In this document: positions 8,164-16,453 of the stretch, piece by piece
Numbering within the stretch: the stretch's first letter is position 1
Layout of the letters: every line of letters begins with the position of its first letter
NCBI RefSeq assembly: GCF_014640175.1
Contig: NZ_BMGL01000005.1
Span: forward strand, 124,001 to 188,000
Direction: 5' to 3'
Length of the DNA: 64,000 bases
DNA from: Psychroflexus salis
GTDB taxonomy: Bacteria > Bacteroidota > Bacteroidia > Flavobacteriales > Flavobacteriaceae
The notes under the pieces: model-generated
Told to the model about the DNA's origin: nothing
Database searches by the model: none
What the model saw: the letters and a program-made list of their open reading frames with translations, nothing else
Translations under genes and position numbers: made by a program

Positions 8164-8745
8164 TTAAAGTGCTAAGAAATTTTTTAGCAACTGCTCTCCT
8201 ACTTTTCCACTTTTTTCGGGATGAAATTGTACTCCGTAGAAATTATGTTTTTGTAAAGCTGAAGTGTAGTCTATTCCATAGTTGGTTGTAGCAATAGTAT
8301 GCTTATTTATGGGAACGTAATATGAATGTACCAAATACATATAATCTTTTTCCTTGATGTCTTTGCATATAGCTGATTTTAAATCGAATATTTGATTCCA
8401 AGCTATTTGTGGCACTTTTAATGCATTGCTGAATTTCTTTACTTCTGCATCAAAAATACCCAAACAATCGGTATTGCCTTCTTCTGAATACGTACACATG
8501 AGTTGCATGCCTAAACAAATGCCTAAAACCGGTTGTTGTAAACTGGGAATTAGCTTGTCTAATCCTGTTTTTTGTAATTGCTGCATTGCATAATTGGCTT
8601 CGCCTACTCCAGGAAAAATTACTCGATCAGCTTGCTGAATTTCTTCCCAATTAGACGAAAGCTTGGCTTCAACCCCTAAACGTTGAAATGCAAATTGAAT
8701 GCTTTTGATGTTGCCTACGCCGTAATTGATGATGATTAAATTCAT
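8164..8745 (-). CDS. hisH: Imidazole glycerol phosphate synthase glutaminase subunit
   Basis: A 193-residue class I glutamine amidotransferase that supplies ammonia to HisF in histidine synthesis. Catalytic Cys77 lies in GICLGMQLM, and the His/Glu pair in FYGVQFHPEKSG near residue 175. The length is standard for HisH. It is separated from hisB by 384 bp of low-complexity DNA, and hisA, hisF and hisI/E, which normally follow in this group, are not in the window. A HisH-like amidotransferase from a surface-sugar pathway is possible given the neighbouring capsule genes, but the sequence reads as the biosynthetic type. Confidence 0.9.
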   Translation of the reverse strand: MNLIIINYGVGNIKSIQFAFQRLGVEAKLSSNWEEIQQADRVIFPGVGEANYAMQQLQKTGLDKLIPSLQQPVLGICLGMQLMCTYSEEGNTDCLGIFDAEVKKFSNALKVPQIAWNQIFDLKSAICKDIKEKDYMYLVHSYYVPINKHTIATTNYGIDYTSALQKHNFYGVQFHPEKSGKVGEQLLKNFLAL

Positions 8746-9129
8746 TTTGGGATTTAGGATTTAGGATTGATGATTTTTGATTTAGGATTTTTGATTTAGG
8801 ATTTGATTTCGATACAATTTTAAAGTTTTTTTATTTGGAAAAGCTTTAAAACCAATCCATCTGACAATATCTTAATACAATTTTTTTTCAATATCGTGTA
8901 AAAAAATCATAGACACGTTATTTTAAGTTCGATATCTTCGACCAAAGCTCAGGATTAACTGAAGGCGAGAAGTGTTTCCATCTCGACTCCGCTCGATGCT
9001 CAAACCTATTGTAAAATTCAAAAAAAAAATCAAAAGTTCAAAAAATGATAGGATTAAAAGACTAAACTGACGAAAAAGAACAATTACATTATTTCTTAAT
9101 ACTTAATTCTAATATCTTCATTTTAAAAA
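8746..9129. other. Low-complexity spacer between hisB and hisH
   Basis: 384 bp without a gene. Positions 8750-8805 repeat the words GATTTAGGATT/GATTTTTGATT. A segment at 8938-9000 contains an imperfect inverted repeat with the TCTCGACTCCGCTCGATG motif resembling dispersed REP-like elements of flavobacteria. TAGGTTTG on the minus strand (9001-9008) matches the -7 consensus and could drive hisH, but it lies about 255 bp from the start. Confidence 0.6.
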
Positions 9130-10272
9130 CTACAGTATTCCTTTTGTGCTGGGTAAAATCATTTTTTCTGTGTTTCGTTTAGTTGCCATTTTAATGGTCT
9201 TGGCAAAGGCTTTAAAAATAGCTTCTATTTTGTGGTGTTCGTTAGCGCCGATGGCTTGTATATTTAGATTTGCTTTTGCGGCATCTGAAAAGGATTTAAA
9301 GAAATGCAAAAACATTTCAGTCGGCATTTTGCCAATCATTTCTCGTTTAAAATCGGCTTGCCATACCAACCAATTTCTTCCACCGAAATCGATGCTTACT
9401 TTGGCTTCACAATCATCCATGGGTAAACAAAATCCGTAGCGTTCTATTCCGAGTTTATCGCCTAAAGCTTCGTTAAAAACTTCTCCTAATACTATGGCCG
9501 TATCTTCTATGGTGTGGTGTTCATCTACTTCTAAATCGCCTTTAACCTGAATGTTTAAATCGACTTGACCATGTTTCGCGATTTGCGTTAACATATGATC
9601 AAAAAATGCAATTCCCGTTGAAATTTCACTTTTTCCACTTCCATCAAGGTTCAATTCGATGACTATTGAAGTTTCTGAAGTAATCCGTTTTATTTTTGAA
9701 ACGCGATTCCCAAACTTTAAAAAACGGTAAATCGCTTCCCAAGATTGGGTTTCTAAAGCAACAAAAGGGTTTAAATCTTCTGCTATTGATACTTCTTCGC
9801 TTCCTAAATCAGGATTTACGTTTAAAAAAATTGCTTTGGCTCCTAAGTTTTTGGCTAATTTTACATCGGTAATTCGATCGCCAATAACCAACGAATTGGC
9901 TAAATCGTATGCTTCTGAAAAATACTTGGTTAACAATCCCGTATTGGGTTTACGTGTCTCTGCGTTTTCTTCGGGAAAGGTTTTATCGATGAGTACCTCA
10001 GCAAATTGAACACCTTCATTTTTAAAACTACGTAAAATAAAATCGTGTACAGGCCAAAAATTCTCTTCTGGATGTGATTCCGTTCCTAAGCCATCTTGGT
10101 TGGTAATCATCACTAATTCGTAGTTTAATTCCCTTGCAATTTTACCCAAATAAAACAAGGCTTGTGGATAAAAATCGAGCTTTACAAAAGCATCGATTTG
10201 AAAATCGGCTGGCTCTTGAATTAAAGTACCATCCCGATCGATAAACAAAACTTTTTTTGGAAGTTGATTCAT
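9130..10272 (-). CDS. hisB: Bifunctional histidinol-phosphatase / imidazoleglycerol-phosphate dehydratase
   Basis: A 380-residue fusion. The N-terminal HAD phosphatase (about residues 1-165) has the nucleophile motif FIDRDGT (10-16) and the HAD motif [11 protein letters not shown]. The C-terminal IGP dehydratase (about 190-380) has the two metal-binding segments DEHHTIED and [14 protein letters not shown]. It catalyses steps 6 and 8 of histidine synthesis. It follows hisC with 5 bp between them, so it is within the operon. It is the last gene before the long gap to hisH. Confidence 0.95.
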   Translation of the reverse strand: MNQLPKKVLFIDRDGTLIQEPADFQIDAFVKLDFYPQALFYLGKIARELNYELVMITNQDGLGTESHPEENFWPVHDFILRSFKNEGVQFAEVLIDKTFPEENAETRKPNTGLLTKYFSEAYDLANSLVIGDRITDVKLAKNLGAKAIFLNVNPDLGSEEVSIAEDLNPFVALETQSWEAIYRFLKFGNRVSKIKRITSETSIVIELNLDGSGKSEISTGIAFFDHMLTQIAKHGQVDLNIQVKGDLEVDEHHTIEDTAIVLGEVFNEALGDKLGIERYGFCLPMDDCEAKVSIDFGGRNWLVWQADFKREMIGKMPTEMFLHFFKSFSDAAKANLNIQAIGANEHHKIEAIFKAFAKTIKMATKRNTEKMILPSTKGIL

Positions 10273-10277
10273 GTAAT

Positions 10278-11324
10278 TTATTTTTGAGCATTTAAGTTCA
10301 GTAAAGCCTGAACTAACTTTATATTTTCTTTGGGTGTCCCGATACTAATTCGCAAACAATTTTCACAATGTAACTCGTTAGTTCGGTTGCGGACCACAAT
10401 TCCTTTTTCAATTAATTGATGGTAGCGTAAAATAGCATTATCTACTTTCATCAATAAAAAATTAGCTTCCGATGGAAATAGTTTTTCAACAAAAGAAATC
10501 TTTTTTAGTGCATTACGCAGTAATTCCCGTTCAGAAATTAACATTTCTACTTGATTCTTATAAGTTTCAGCTGAAGCTATTACTTCCATCGCTTTGGCTT
10601 GCGTTAACTGATTCACATTGTAAGGTGGTTTAATTTTATTGAGCAATTGAATGATTTCAGTTTGCGCAAAACCCATTCCTAAACGGATTCCTGCATGCGC
10701 AAATGCTTTTGAAAAGGTTTGTAAAACTACTAAATTTGGAAAATGATTCAACTCACTTACGAATGAAGCTTGTGTAGCAAAATCAATATAAGCTTCATCT
10801 AAAACTACCAATCCCTTGAAATTTTTTAAAATGAATTTAATGGCTTTGGTATTCATTACATTTCCACTCGGATTGTTAGGAGAACACAGAAAAATCAATT
10901 TTGTACGTGAGGTAATCGCTGCTAAAATCGCTTCGGTTTCTATCTGAAAATCTTTAGTTAAAGGAACTTCATTTAACTTAATCTCGTTTACTTCTGCCAA
11001 TACTTTATACATTCCGTAAGTTGGCGGAATGCTAATAACTTCGTCTTGTTTAGGTTCACAAAATGCACGAAAAAGCAGGTCTAAAACTTCATCGCTTCCG
11101 TTGCCTAAAATCATATTTTCTGCAGGAACACCTTTCAATTTTGCTAAAGCTATTTTTACTTTTGAAGCATGGGGGTCGGGATAGCGATTGTAACCCGAAT
11201 TAAACGGGTTTTCGTTCGCATCTTGAAAAATAAAATCCTGATGGCTTTCGGTAAATTCATCTCTGGCAGATGAATATGGCTTCATTTGAAGCACATTTTT
11301 ACGGGCTAATTCACTTAATTTCAT
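10278..11324 (-). CDS. hisC: Histidinol-phosphate aminotransferase
   Basis: A class I/II PLP-dependent aminotransferase of about 348 residues, converting imidazole-acetol phosphate to histidinol phosphate. The PLP-binding Lys lies in [14 protein letters not shown], and the motifs SPNNPSGN and DEAYIDF are present. The open frame reaches a TTG at 11330, but the ATG two codons later (11324) is the better start. It sits immediately after the hisD stop, so translation is likely coupled. Confidence 0.95.
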   Translation of the reverse strand: MKLSELARKNVLQMKPYSSARDEFTESHQDFIFQDANENPFNSGYNRYPDPHASKVKIALAKLKGVPAENMILGNGSDEVLDLLFRAFCEPKQDEVISIPPTYGMYKVLAEVNEIKLNEVPLTKDFQIETEAILAAITSRTKLIFLCSPNNPSGNVMNTKAIKFILKNFKGLVVLDEAYIDFATQASFVSELNHFPNLVVLQTFSKAFAHAGIRLGMGFAQTEIIQLLNKIKPPYNVNQLTQAKAMEVIASAETYKNQVEMLISERELLRNALKKISFVEKLFPSEANFLLMKVDNAILRYHQLIEKGIVVRNRTNELHCENCLRISIGTPKENIKLVQALLNLNAQK

Positions 11325-11331
11325 AACCAAG

Positions 11332-12618
11332 CTATTTTAATGATTCGATTCGTAAGCTCATGGCATTTTTGTGCGCATCCAATCCTTCGGCTTCAGCCAT
11401 CAATTCTACGGCCTTTCCTATATAATGAACACCTTCTGGCGAAATCTCTTGAAAAGTAATGCTTTTGGTAAACGCATCTAAATTTACTCCGCTGTATTGT
11501 TTGGCGTAGCCGTTAGTAGGTAAAGTATGATTGGTTCCTGAAGCGTAATCACCTGCACTTTCTGGGGTGTAATTTCCTATAAAAACGGAACCTGCGTTTT
11601 CAATATTTTCAATAAAAAAATCATTATCATTTGTACAGACTATAAAATGTTCGGGAGCGTATTCATTGATTAAATTCAATGCGTCTTCCTTATTTTCTAA
11701 GAGAATAATTTTAGAATTTTTAATAGCCTTTGTTGCGATTTCTTTTCGAGGTAATTCATTTAATTGTCTAATAATTTCCGTCTGAACTTCACCTACTAAA
11801 TTAGCTGAAGTGCTTACTAAAATTACTTGCGAATCGGCTCCATGTTCGGCTTGACTTAATAAATCCGAAGCGACAAATGCAGGTTTAGCCGATTCGTCTG
11901 CCATAACTAATAATTCTGATGGTCCAGCCGGCATATCGATACTCACATTGTATTGGGTAGCCAGTTGTTTGGCCACGGTTACATATTGATTACCCGGTCC
12001 AAAAATTTTAAAAACCTTAGGAATGCTTGCCGTTCCAAATGTCATTGCTCCAATAGCCTGAATTCCTCCTGCCTTGCATATTTTTGTAATTCCGCATAAC
12101 TGAGCTGTGTATAAAATAGCTGGATGAATTTTTCCTTCTTTATCGGGTGGTGTGCACAACACGATTTCTTTACAACCAGCTATTTTGGCTGGTAAAGCCA
12201 GCATTAAGACTGTTGAAAAAAGCGGAGCGCTACCACCAGGAATATACAAGCCAACTTTTTGGATCGGTCTTTTTTCTTGCCAGCATTTTACGCCAGGTTG
12301 TGTCTCTACTACTACCCGACTGGTTTTTTGGGCTGCATGAAAAGTTTCTATATTATGTTTAGCTAGTTGAATGGCTTCTTTTAAATCGGAAGTTATAAGT
12401 TGTTCAGCTTCTTGAACTTCTTCATTCGAAACCAGCAAATGATCTACTTCAACGCCATCGAACAAGCGTGTATATTTACTTACCGCTTCATCGCCTTGTT
12501 GAATTACTTCAGCAAAAATTTGTTCAACTGTTGCTTCAATATCTTTTAATTCTTGGGTAGGTCTTTTTAAAATAGTTTCCCATTCTTGTGGTGATGGATT
12601 TGTAATTAATTGCATCAT
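11332..12618 (-). CDS. hisD: Histidinol dehydrogenase
   Basis: About 428 residues; oxidises histidinol to histidine in two NAD-dependent steps. Family motifs visible include YIPGGSAPLFSTVLM, the GPGNQYV segment, the Zn/His segment SQAEHGADSQ, and the C-terminal SGTNHTLPTNGYA. The frame extends upstream to 12645 inside hisG. The ATG at 12616-12618 overlaps the hisG stop as TAATG and is preferred (a second ATG follows directly at 12613-12615). Confidence 0.95.
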   Translation of the reverse strand: MMQLITNPSPQEWETILKRPTQELKDIEATVEQIFAEVIQQGDEAVSKYTRLFDGVEVDHLLVSNEEVQEAEQLITSDLKEAIQLAKHNIETFHAAQKTSRVVVETQPGVKCWQEKRPIQKVGLYIPGGSAPLFSTVLMLALPAKIAGCKEIVLCTPPDKEGKIHPAILYTAQLCGITKICKAGGIQAIGAMTFGTASIPKVFKIFGPGNQYVTVAKQLATQYNVSIDMPAGPSELLVMADESAKPAFVASDLLSQAEHGADSQVILVSTSANLVGEVQTEIIRQLNELPRKEIATKAIKNSKIILLENKEDALNLINEYAPEHFIVCTNDNDFFIENIENAGSVFIGNYTPESAGDYASGTNHTLPTNGYAKQYSGVNLDAFTKSITFQEISPEGVHYIGKAVELMAEAEGLDAHKNAMSLRIESLK

Positions 12619-13472
12619 TAGATTACCATTTTTTCGATTGGACAAACCAAAATTCCTTCAGCTCCCGCTAGTTTTAGCTCGTCTATAATTTCCCAAAATT
12701 TTTCTTGTTGAATTACGGTGTGCAAAGAACTCCAGCCTTCTTTAGCTAACGGCAGTAAAGTGGGGCTTTTCATACCGGGTAAAATAGAAATAATTTGGTC
12801 GATTTTGTTGTTGGGTGCATTCAGCAACACATATTTAGACTCTTTAGCTTTTAAAACCGTTTGAATTCGGAATTGCAGCTTAGCCAATAGCTCTGCTTTC
12901 TCATTTGATAAATTAGGTGATGTAGCTAATACCGCTTCACTTTTTAAAATAATTTCAGTTTCCTTTAAATTGTTTTTAAAAAGCGTGCTTCCACTAGAAA
13001 CAATGTCGCAAATGGCATCGGCTAATCCAATATTTGGAGCAATTTCTACCGAACCACTAATTTTATGTAGTTCAGCTTCAACTTGGTGTTTTTTAAGAAA
13101 CTTTTGAACCGTATTGGGATACGAAGTAGCAATTTTTTTACCTTGTAAATCATCAACTGAATGGTAGAATTCATTTTTAGGTATTGCAATAGAAACTCGA
13201 CATTTGGAAAAGCCTAATCGTTCGACAATAGATAAATCTTCTCCTTTTTCGTATAATAAATTCTCGCCTATAATCGCTAAATCTGCAACGCCATCTCTTA
13301 GGTATTGTGGAATGTCTCCATTTCTAAGAAAAAGTACTTCCATAGGAAAATTAGTAGCTGAAACTTTTAGTTGATCACGACCATTATCGATGTAAATTCC
13401 GCAATCTTTCAATAATTTAAGCGATTGTTCGTTTAATCTACCCGATTTTTGAATTGCTATTTTTAATTTCAT
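12618..13472 (-). CDS. hisG: ATP phosphoribosyltransferase, long form
   Basis: A 284-residue long-form HisG: first and feedback-inhibited enzyme of histidine synthesis. The catalytic domain starts LKIAIQKSGRLNEQSLKLLKDCGI and includes the PRPP-binding stretch DAICDIVSSGSTLF (about residues 151-164). The C-terminal regulatory domain (about 210-284) ends GAEGILVCPIEKMVI. It is the first structural gene of the his operon and starts only about 22 bp after a strong intrinsic terminator, indicating transcription attenuation. Confidence 0.95.
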   Translation of the reverse strand: MKLKIAIQKSGRLNEQSLKLLKDCGIYIDNGRDQLKVSATNFPMEVLFLRNGDIPQYLRDGVADLAIIGENLLYEKGEDLSIVERLGFSKCRVSIAIPKNEFYHSVDDLQGKKIATSYPNTVQKFLKKHQVEAELHKISGSVEIAPNIGLADAICDIVSSGSTLFKNNLKETEIILKSEAVLATSPNLSNEKAELLAKLQFRIQTVLKAKESKYVLLNAPNNKIDQIISILPGMKSPTLLPLAKEGWSSLHTVIQQEKFWEIIDELKLAGAEGILVCPIEKMVI

Positions 13473-13493
13473 TTATATGTAATTATAAGTTTA

Positions 13494-13526
13494 TAAAAAA
13501 ACCCGTTTGATAAGCTCAAACGGGTT
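13494..13526 (-). terminator. Intrinsic terminator in the his leader (attenuator)
   Basis: On the minus strand an 11-bp perfect stem (arms 13526-13516 and 13510-13500) with a 5-nt loop is followed by a run of seven T (13500-13494). It points toward hisG and ends about 21 bp before its start codon. Such a position makes sense only if termination is conditional. Confidence 0.9.
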
Positions 13527-13554
13527 TTGAATTTTATTTATGATGTAGCACCAA

Positions 13555-13617
13555 TCATTTATTCAACGCCGTTTTGAGCGATGTGTGAAAATGATGTATG
13601 TGCCAAAATTTCTTCAT
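13555..13617 (-). CDS. hisL: His leader peptide, 20 residues
   Basis: A 20-codon frame reading MKKFWHIHHFHTSL and ending KTALNK, with His at positions 6, 8, 9 and 11. It lies 82 bp upstream of hisG and just before the terminator hairpin. Four His in six residues is far beyond chance for such a short frame and is the hallmark of an attenuator leader. The likely -7 promoter element ends only 8 bp upstream of the ATG, so the transcript may start within a few bases of the start codon. Confidence 0.85.
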   Translation of the reverse strand: MKKFWHIHHFHTSLKTALNK

Positions 13618-13624
13618 TATCCTA

Positions 13625-13654
13625 CAAAATTAAACCTTAAATTGAATATGCCAA
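13625..13654 (-). promoter_or_regulatory. his operon promoter (-33/-7)
   Basis: TAATTTTG (13632-13625, minus strand) matches TAnnTTTG. TTGG at 13654-13651 lies 18 bp upstream, as expected for the -33 element. The predicted transcription start is around 13618-13622, almost at the leader ATG (13617). Confidence 0.65.
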
Positions 13655-13862
13655 GTTTACTAACAATTATTTAAGTAAGTTGGAAGGTTTTTAGCTAGTG
13701 GTAGTTGGTAGTTAATAGTTGGTGGTTTTTCTATTTATATATGGGTTATTGTCAAGATCTTGATACATTTTTTTGAAGTTACTTGAATAAATAAGAAATT
13801 GATCTCTTTTAAATATTTTAAAATTAGATGAATTGGCTATTGTTATGCTTTAAACTTAATCC
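13655..13862. other. Spacer between the divergent his and marC promoters
   Basis: No gene. Positions 13690-13733 contain a TAGTTGGTAGTTAATAGTTGG-like low-complexity array, the same word family as at 560-640. The remainder is AT-rich. Confidence 0.5.
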
Positions 13863-13870
13863 TATTTTTG
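13863..13870 (+). promoter_or_regulatory. -7 promoter element of marC
   Basis: TATTTTTG, a full match to TAnnTTTG, 20 bp before the marC ATG; a TTG at 13843-13845 lies 17 bp upstream. Confidence 0.55.
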
Positions 13871-13890
13871 CAAGCTTAATTTTTTGAAAA

Positions 13891-14523
13891 ATGACAGATT
13901 ACATCACTTTTGGAATTTTGTGTTTCACTACTTTTTTTACCATTATTAATCCGCTAGGAGTTATGCCTATTTTTATGACTATGACGCGAGAAATGGAAAA
14001 AGAAGACCGAAACTTAACAGCTAAAAAGGCTATTTTAGCATCTTTTATTACTTTAGTGGTCTTTGCCTTTTCAGGACAAATATTGTTTAATTTTTTCGGG
14101 ATTTCTGTAAATAGTTTCCGTGTTGTTGGTGGAATTATCTTCTTTTTAATGGGTATGGATATGCTGCAAGCCCGATTAGGTACAGTAAAAGTAAAACCCG
14201 AAGAAATTAAAGCCTACGTTTCCGATATTTCAATTACACCACTTGCTATTCCTATGATTACTGGTCCTGGTGCCATTACCAATGCTATTGTTTTAATGGA
14301 AGATGCTAAAGAGATCGAGTTTAAGTTGGTTTTATTGGTTGCCATTTTAATTGTATTTGCTATTACGCTAGTAATTTTGCTTAGTGCAACTAAAATTATC
14401 AAGCTATTAGGTACAACTGGTAATAATGTATTGATGCGCTTAATGGGCTTAATTATTATGGTAATTGCTATTGAATTCTTTTTGAGTGGTTTCAAGCCGA
14501 TTATTCAAGACATTTTGGCTTAA
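13891..14523 (+). CDS. MarC family integral membrane protein
   Basis: A 210-residue membrane protein with six hydrophobic segments. It has the family signatures FFTIINPLGVMPIFMTMT near the N-terminus and PLAIPMITGPGAITNAIVL at about residues 115-133. The physiological role of MarC/UPF0056 proteins is unresolved; despite the name they are not established antibiotic-resistance factors. It appears monocistronic, divergent from the his operon, with its own -7 element. Confidence 0.9.
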   Translation: MTDYITFGILCFTTFFTIINPLGVMPIFMTMTREMEKEDRNLTAKKAILASFITLVVFAFSGQILFNFFGISVNSFRVVGGIIFFLMGMDMLQARLGTVKVKPEEIKAYVSDISITPLAIPMITGPGAITNAIVLMEDAKEIEFKLVLLVAILIVFAITLVILLSATKIIKLLGTTGNNVLMRLMGLIIMVIAIEFFLSGFKPIIQDILA

Positions 14524-14712
14524 ACAGTTTATGCTTATGTAGTTTATATTTCGACTAGACTTGCTATGCTAGAATCTTAAAATATGTTTGTTATATCTTG
14601 AGATTAGTACGGATTAATAGAGCCTATTTATTTAGAGCTCTAAACATTTACATTATTTAATTTTTAACTAAATATATAGGTTTACAAAAATGTTGATGTT
14701 TAATTTGCAGTT

Positions 14713-15108
14713 ATGAAAAATAGAGATGAATATTTGCGATCAATCAGACCTGAATTGAAGAAAGCAAAAGTAAAACCGGACACTTTAGCGCACGAAGCTT
14801 TTCAAAATAATACGCTACGACCAATTGCTAAATTTCAAAACGATTTGTTAGCTGAAGTTTTTAAGGTTTACATCAAGTACCGTAAAAATAAATTTTACGG
14901 TTTAAATTTAGAAAACAAACAAACTTATATAGAAGATGCTGTAAAAAAAGATGCTAAGTTAAGAAGACAATTACAAGGGGTTTTTATTGGTCTTTTTACA
15001 ATAGAAGAGTATGAAGTATATTCATCGGACTACAAAGCTTATAATAAACGTATTAACAATCTGTGTATTGAACGTTTAAAGAGTCAATTGCAATTGTTTG
15101 AAGCATAA
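14713..15108 (+). CDS. Conserved flavobacterial protein of unknown function
   Basis: A 131-residue soluble protein (MKNRDEYLRSIRPEL...), predicted mainly helical, with a TLRPIAKFQNDLL segment at about residues 31-43 and no signal peptide or membrane span. It resembles a short family conserved in Flavobacteriia that is often labelled 'glyoxalase'; I see no glyoxalase metal-binding pattern to justify that. A weak -7-like element (TTAATTTG) lies just upstream. It converges on the TPR gene. Confidence 0.75.
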   Translation: MKNRDEYLRSIRPELKKAKVKPDTLAHEAFQNNTLRPIAKFQNDLLAEVFKVYIKYRKNKFYGLNLENKQTYIEDAVKKDAKLRRQLQGVFIGLFTIEEYEVYSSDYKAYNKRINNLCIERLKSQLQLFEA

Positions 15109-15137
15109 AAAAACCGTCTCAATAATTTGAAACGGTT
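15106..15137 (-). terminator. Terminator of the gyrA/TPR unit
   Basis: Arms 15112-15121 and 15128-15137 pair over 10 bp. The single mismatch is a U-G wobble in minus-strand RNA, where the hairpin is followed by a run of six to seven T (15111-15106). It ends the minus-strand gene at 15164 and sits just past the end of the convergent plus-strand gene. Confidence 0.75.
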
Positions 15138-15163
15138 CTGTTATATGTATTAAGCTGCAAAAC

Positions 15164-16432
15164 TTAGTTCATTGCATCTAACTTTTCTTTCATATCTTTT
15201 GCCTTTTCATCTTCACCTGTTTGGTAGTAAATGTTCATTAAAGTTTGAACTACTCCTTTACTATCTGGATTAATTTTATAAGCTTCTAATAAAATAGGTA
15301 AGGCTTCTACATAAATTTCTTGTTTCTGTTGGTTTAATTTTTCATACTTTTTATTGTCAGCAGCACTCATGCCCAATTCATTCATTTGGTCGATAATGCC
15401 TTGCTCTTTAGCTAAAATTACACTGGCTAAATTTAAGTATGCATTCAACAATTCAGGGTTAAGCTCAATGGCTTTTTCGTAGAATTGCTTAGCCGCTTCC
15501 ATATCATCTAATTGTTCTGAAGAAATACCCAAATTTAAATATACATTAGCATCGTCTGGAGCCATATCTTTAACTTTATTCATAATTTCTCTGTACATTT
15601 CCAAATTATCCATTTGGTAATACAAATCAGCTTCTACTTGTAGCATGGTAATATCTTCTGGATCCATTTCTTTGGCTACTTGAACCGCTTGCATTGCTTT
15701 TTCTGGCTCTTCTAACTGTAAATACAATCTCGAAACTGTTTTTGCTATCTCAGCTTTTAGTGATGGAGATTTTTCATCTACAGGATCTTTATAATCGCCC
15801 GTTTTTAATGCGATATCTCGGTAGTCTTTATCTTGACCGAAACTTTCTTTTTGGCCAGTTTCTATATTGGTTGCAAAGTAAGTTACCGAACTCCCATCAA
15901 AACCTAATTCCATTAACGTTTTAAAATAATCAATAGCCGTATCGTATTTTTGAGCGTTTATTGCATTACCAGCTGCATAGTATAAATGAACCGTATCTTT
16001 TTTTCCTAATTGGTAAGATGTATAAAGTTTTTTGGATGCCAACTCAAACTTCTCTTCATTTTGATTATCTACTGCTCCATTAACGAGTGCATTTTTAATT
16101 TGGGTAATACCGTTTAACGCATCTTCATCGTTTGCATCATTAGCTAAGGTTTTATTATAAAATTCAGCTGCTTTTTTTAAATCTTCTAAAGATGCATCTT
16201 TTCCTTCATTTGGTCCGAAGTAAAATTTACCATAAGCATTGTAGTAACGGTTTACCCATTTTTCACTTTCGGCTTCAATATTTAATTCTTTTGCTTTTTC
16301 AAGTTCAGTTTTAGCATCAGCAAAATTGTTTTGGTCTAAAGCTTTCATTGCGCTTCGTACTTCTCCTTTTTGAGCATTAGCGACAAAACTTAAACATAAA
16401 GCCAATCCTAAGGTTATTAATTTAGTATTCAT
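15164..16432 (-). CDS. Secreted tetratricopeptide-repeat protein
   Basis: A 422-residue protein with a Sec signal peptide (cleavage after VANA, about residue 20) and several TPR units. The clearest are AEADLYYQMDNLEMYREIMNKV, VYLNLGISSEQLDDMEAAKQFYEKAIELNPE and the following AYLNLASV repeat. It probably acts in the periplasm as a protein-interaction scaffold. It lies 21 bp downstream of gyrA and shares its terminator, so it is probably co-transcribed. The specific partner cannot be told from sequence. Confidence 0.8.
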   Translation of the reverse strand: MNTKLITLGLALCLSFVANAQKGEVRSAMKALDQNNFADAKTELEKAKELNIEAESEKWVNRYYNAYGKFYFGPNEGKDASLEDLKKAAEFYNKTLANDANDEDALNGITQIKNALVNGAVDNQNEEKFELASKKLYTSYQLGKKDTVHLYYAAGNAINAQKYDTAIDYFKTLMELGFDGSSVTYFATNIETGQKESFGQDKDYRDIALKTGDYKDPVDEKSPSLKAEIAKTVSRLYLQLEEPEKAMQAVQVAKEMDPEDITMLQVEADLYYQMDNLEMYREIMNKVKDMAPDDANVYLNLGISSEQLDDMEAAKQFYEKAIELNPELLNAYLNLASVILAKEQGIIDQMNELGMSAADNKKYEKLNQQKQEIYVEALPILLEAYKINPDSKGVVQTLMNIYYQTGEDEKAKDMKEKLDAMN

Positions 16433-16453
16433 TTTGATGTATAATTTTTGTTA

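Larger units (their letters stand above)
13494..13617 (-). promoter_or_regulatory. his operon translational attenuator (leader, antiterminator, terminator)
   Basis: Complete ribosome-mediated attenuator logic can be read. A leader peptide with four His codons (13555..13617) comes first. Its codons 13-17 contain GCTCAAAACGG (13579-13569), complementary with one bulged A to CCGTTTGAGC (13523-13514), which is the 5' arm plus loop of the terminator at 13494-13526. Ribosome stalling on the His codons would leave the first segment free to form the antiterminator. Translation to the leader stop would cover it and allow termination. Structure is seen; regulation is inferred. Confidence 0.85.

Noticed and set aside
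8164-8745. HisH as an amidotransferase of the capsule pathway
   Set aside because: The sequence reads as the biosynthetic HisH of flavobacteria, and no partner HisF2 or WbpG-like gene is adjacent; kept as a minor alternative only.
13891-14523. MarC as an antibiotic-resistance protein
   Set aside because: The family name is historical; no resistance role can be supported from sequence.
15106-15137. Hairpin as terminator of the plus-strand gene at 14713
   Set aside because: On the plus strand it is preceded by A and followed by CTG rather than a T-run, so it serves the minus strand.
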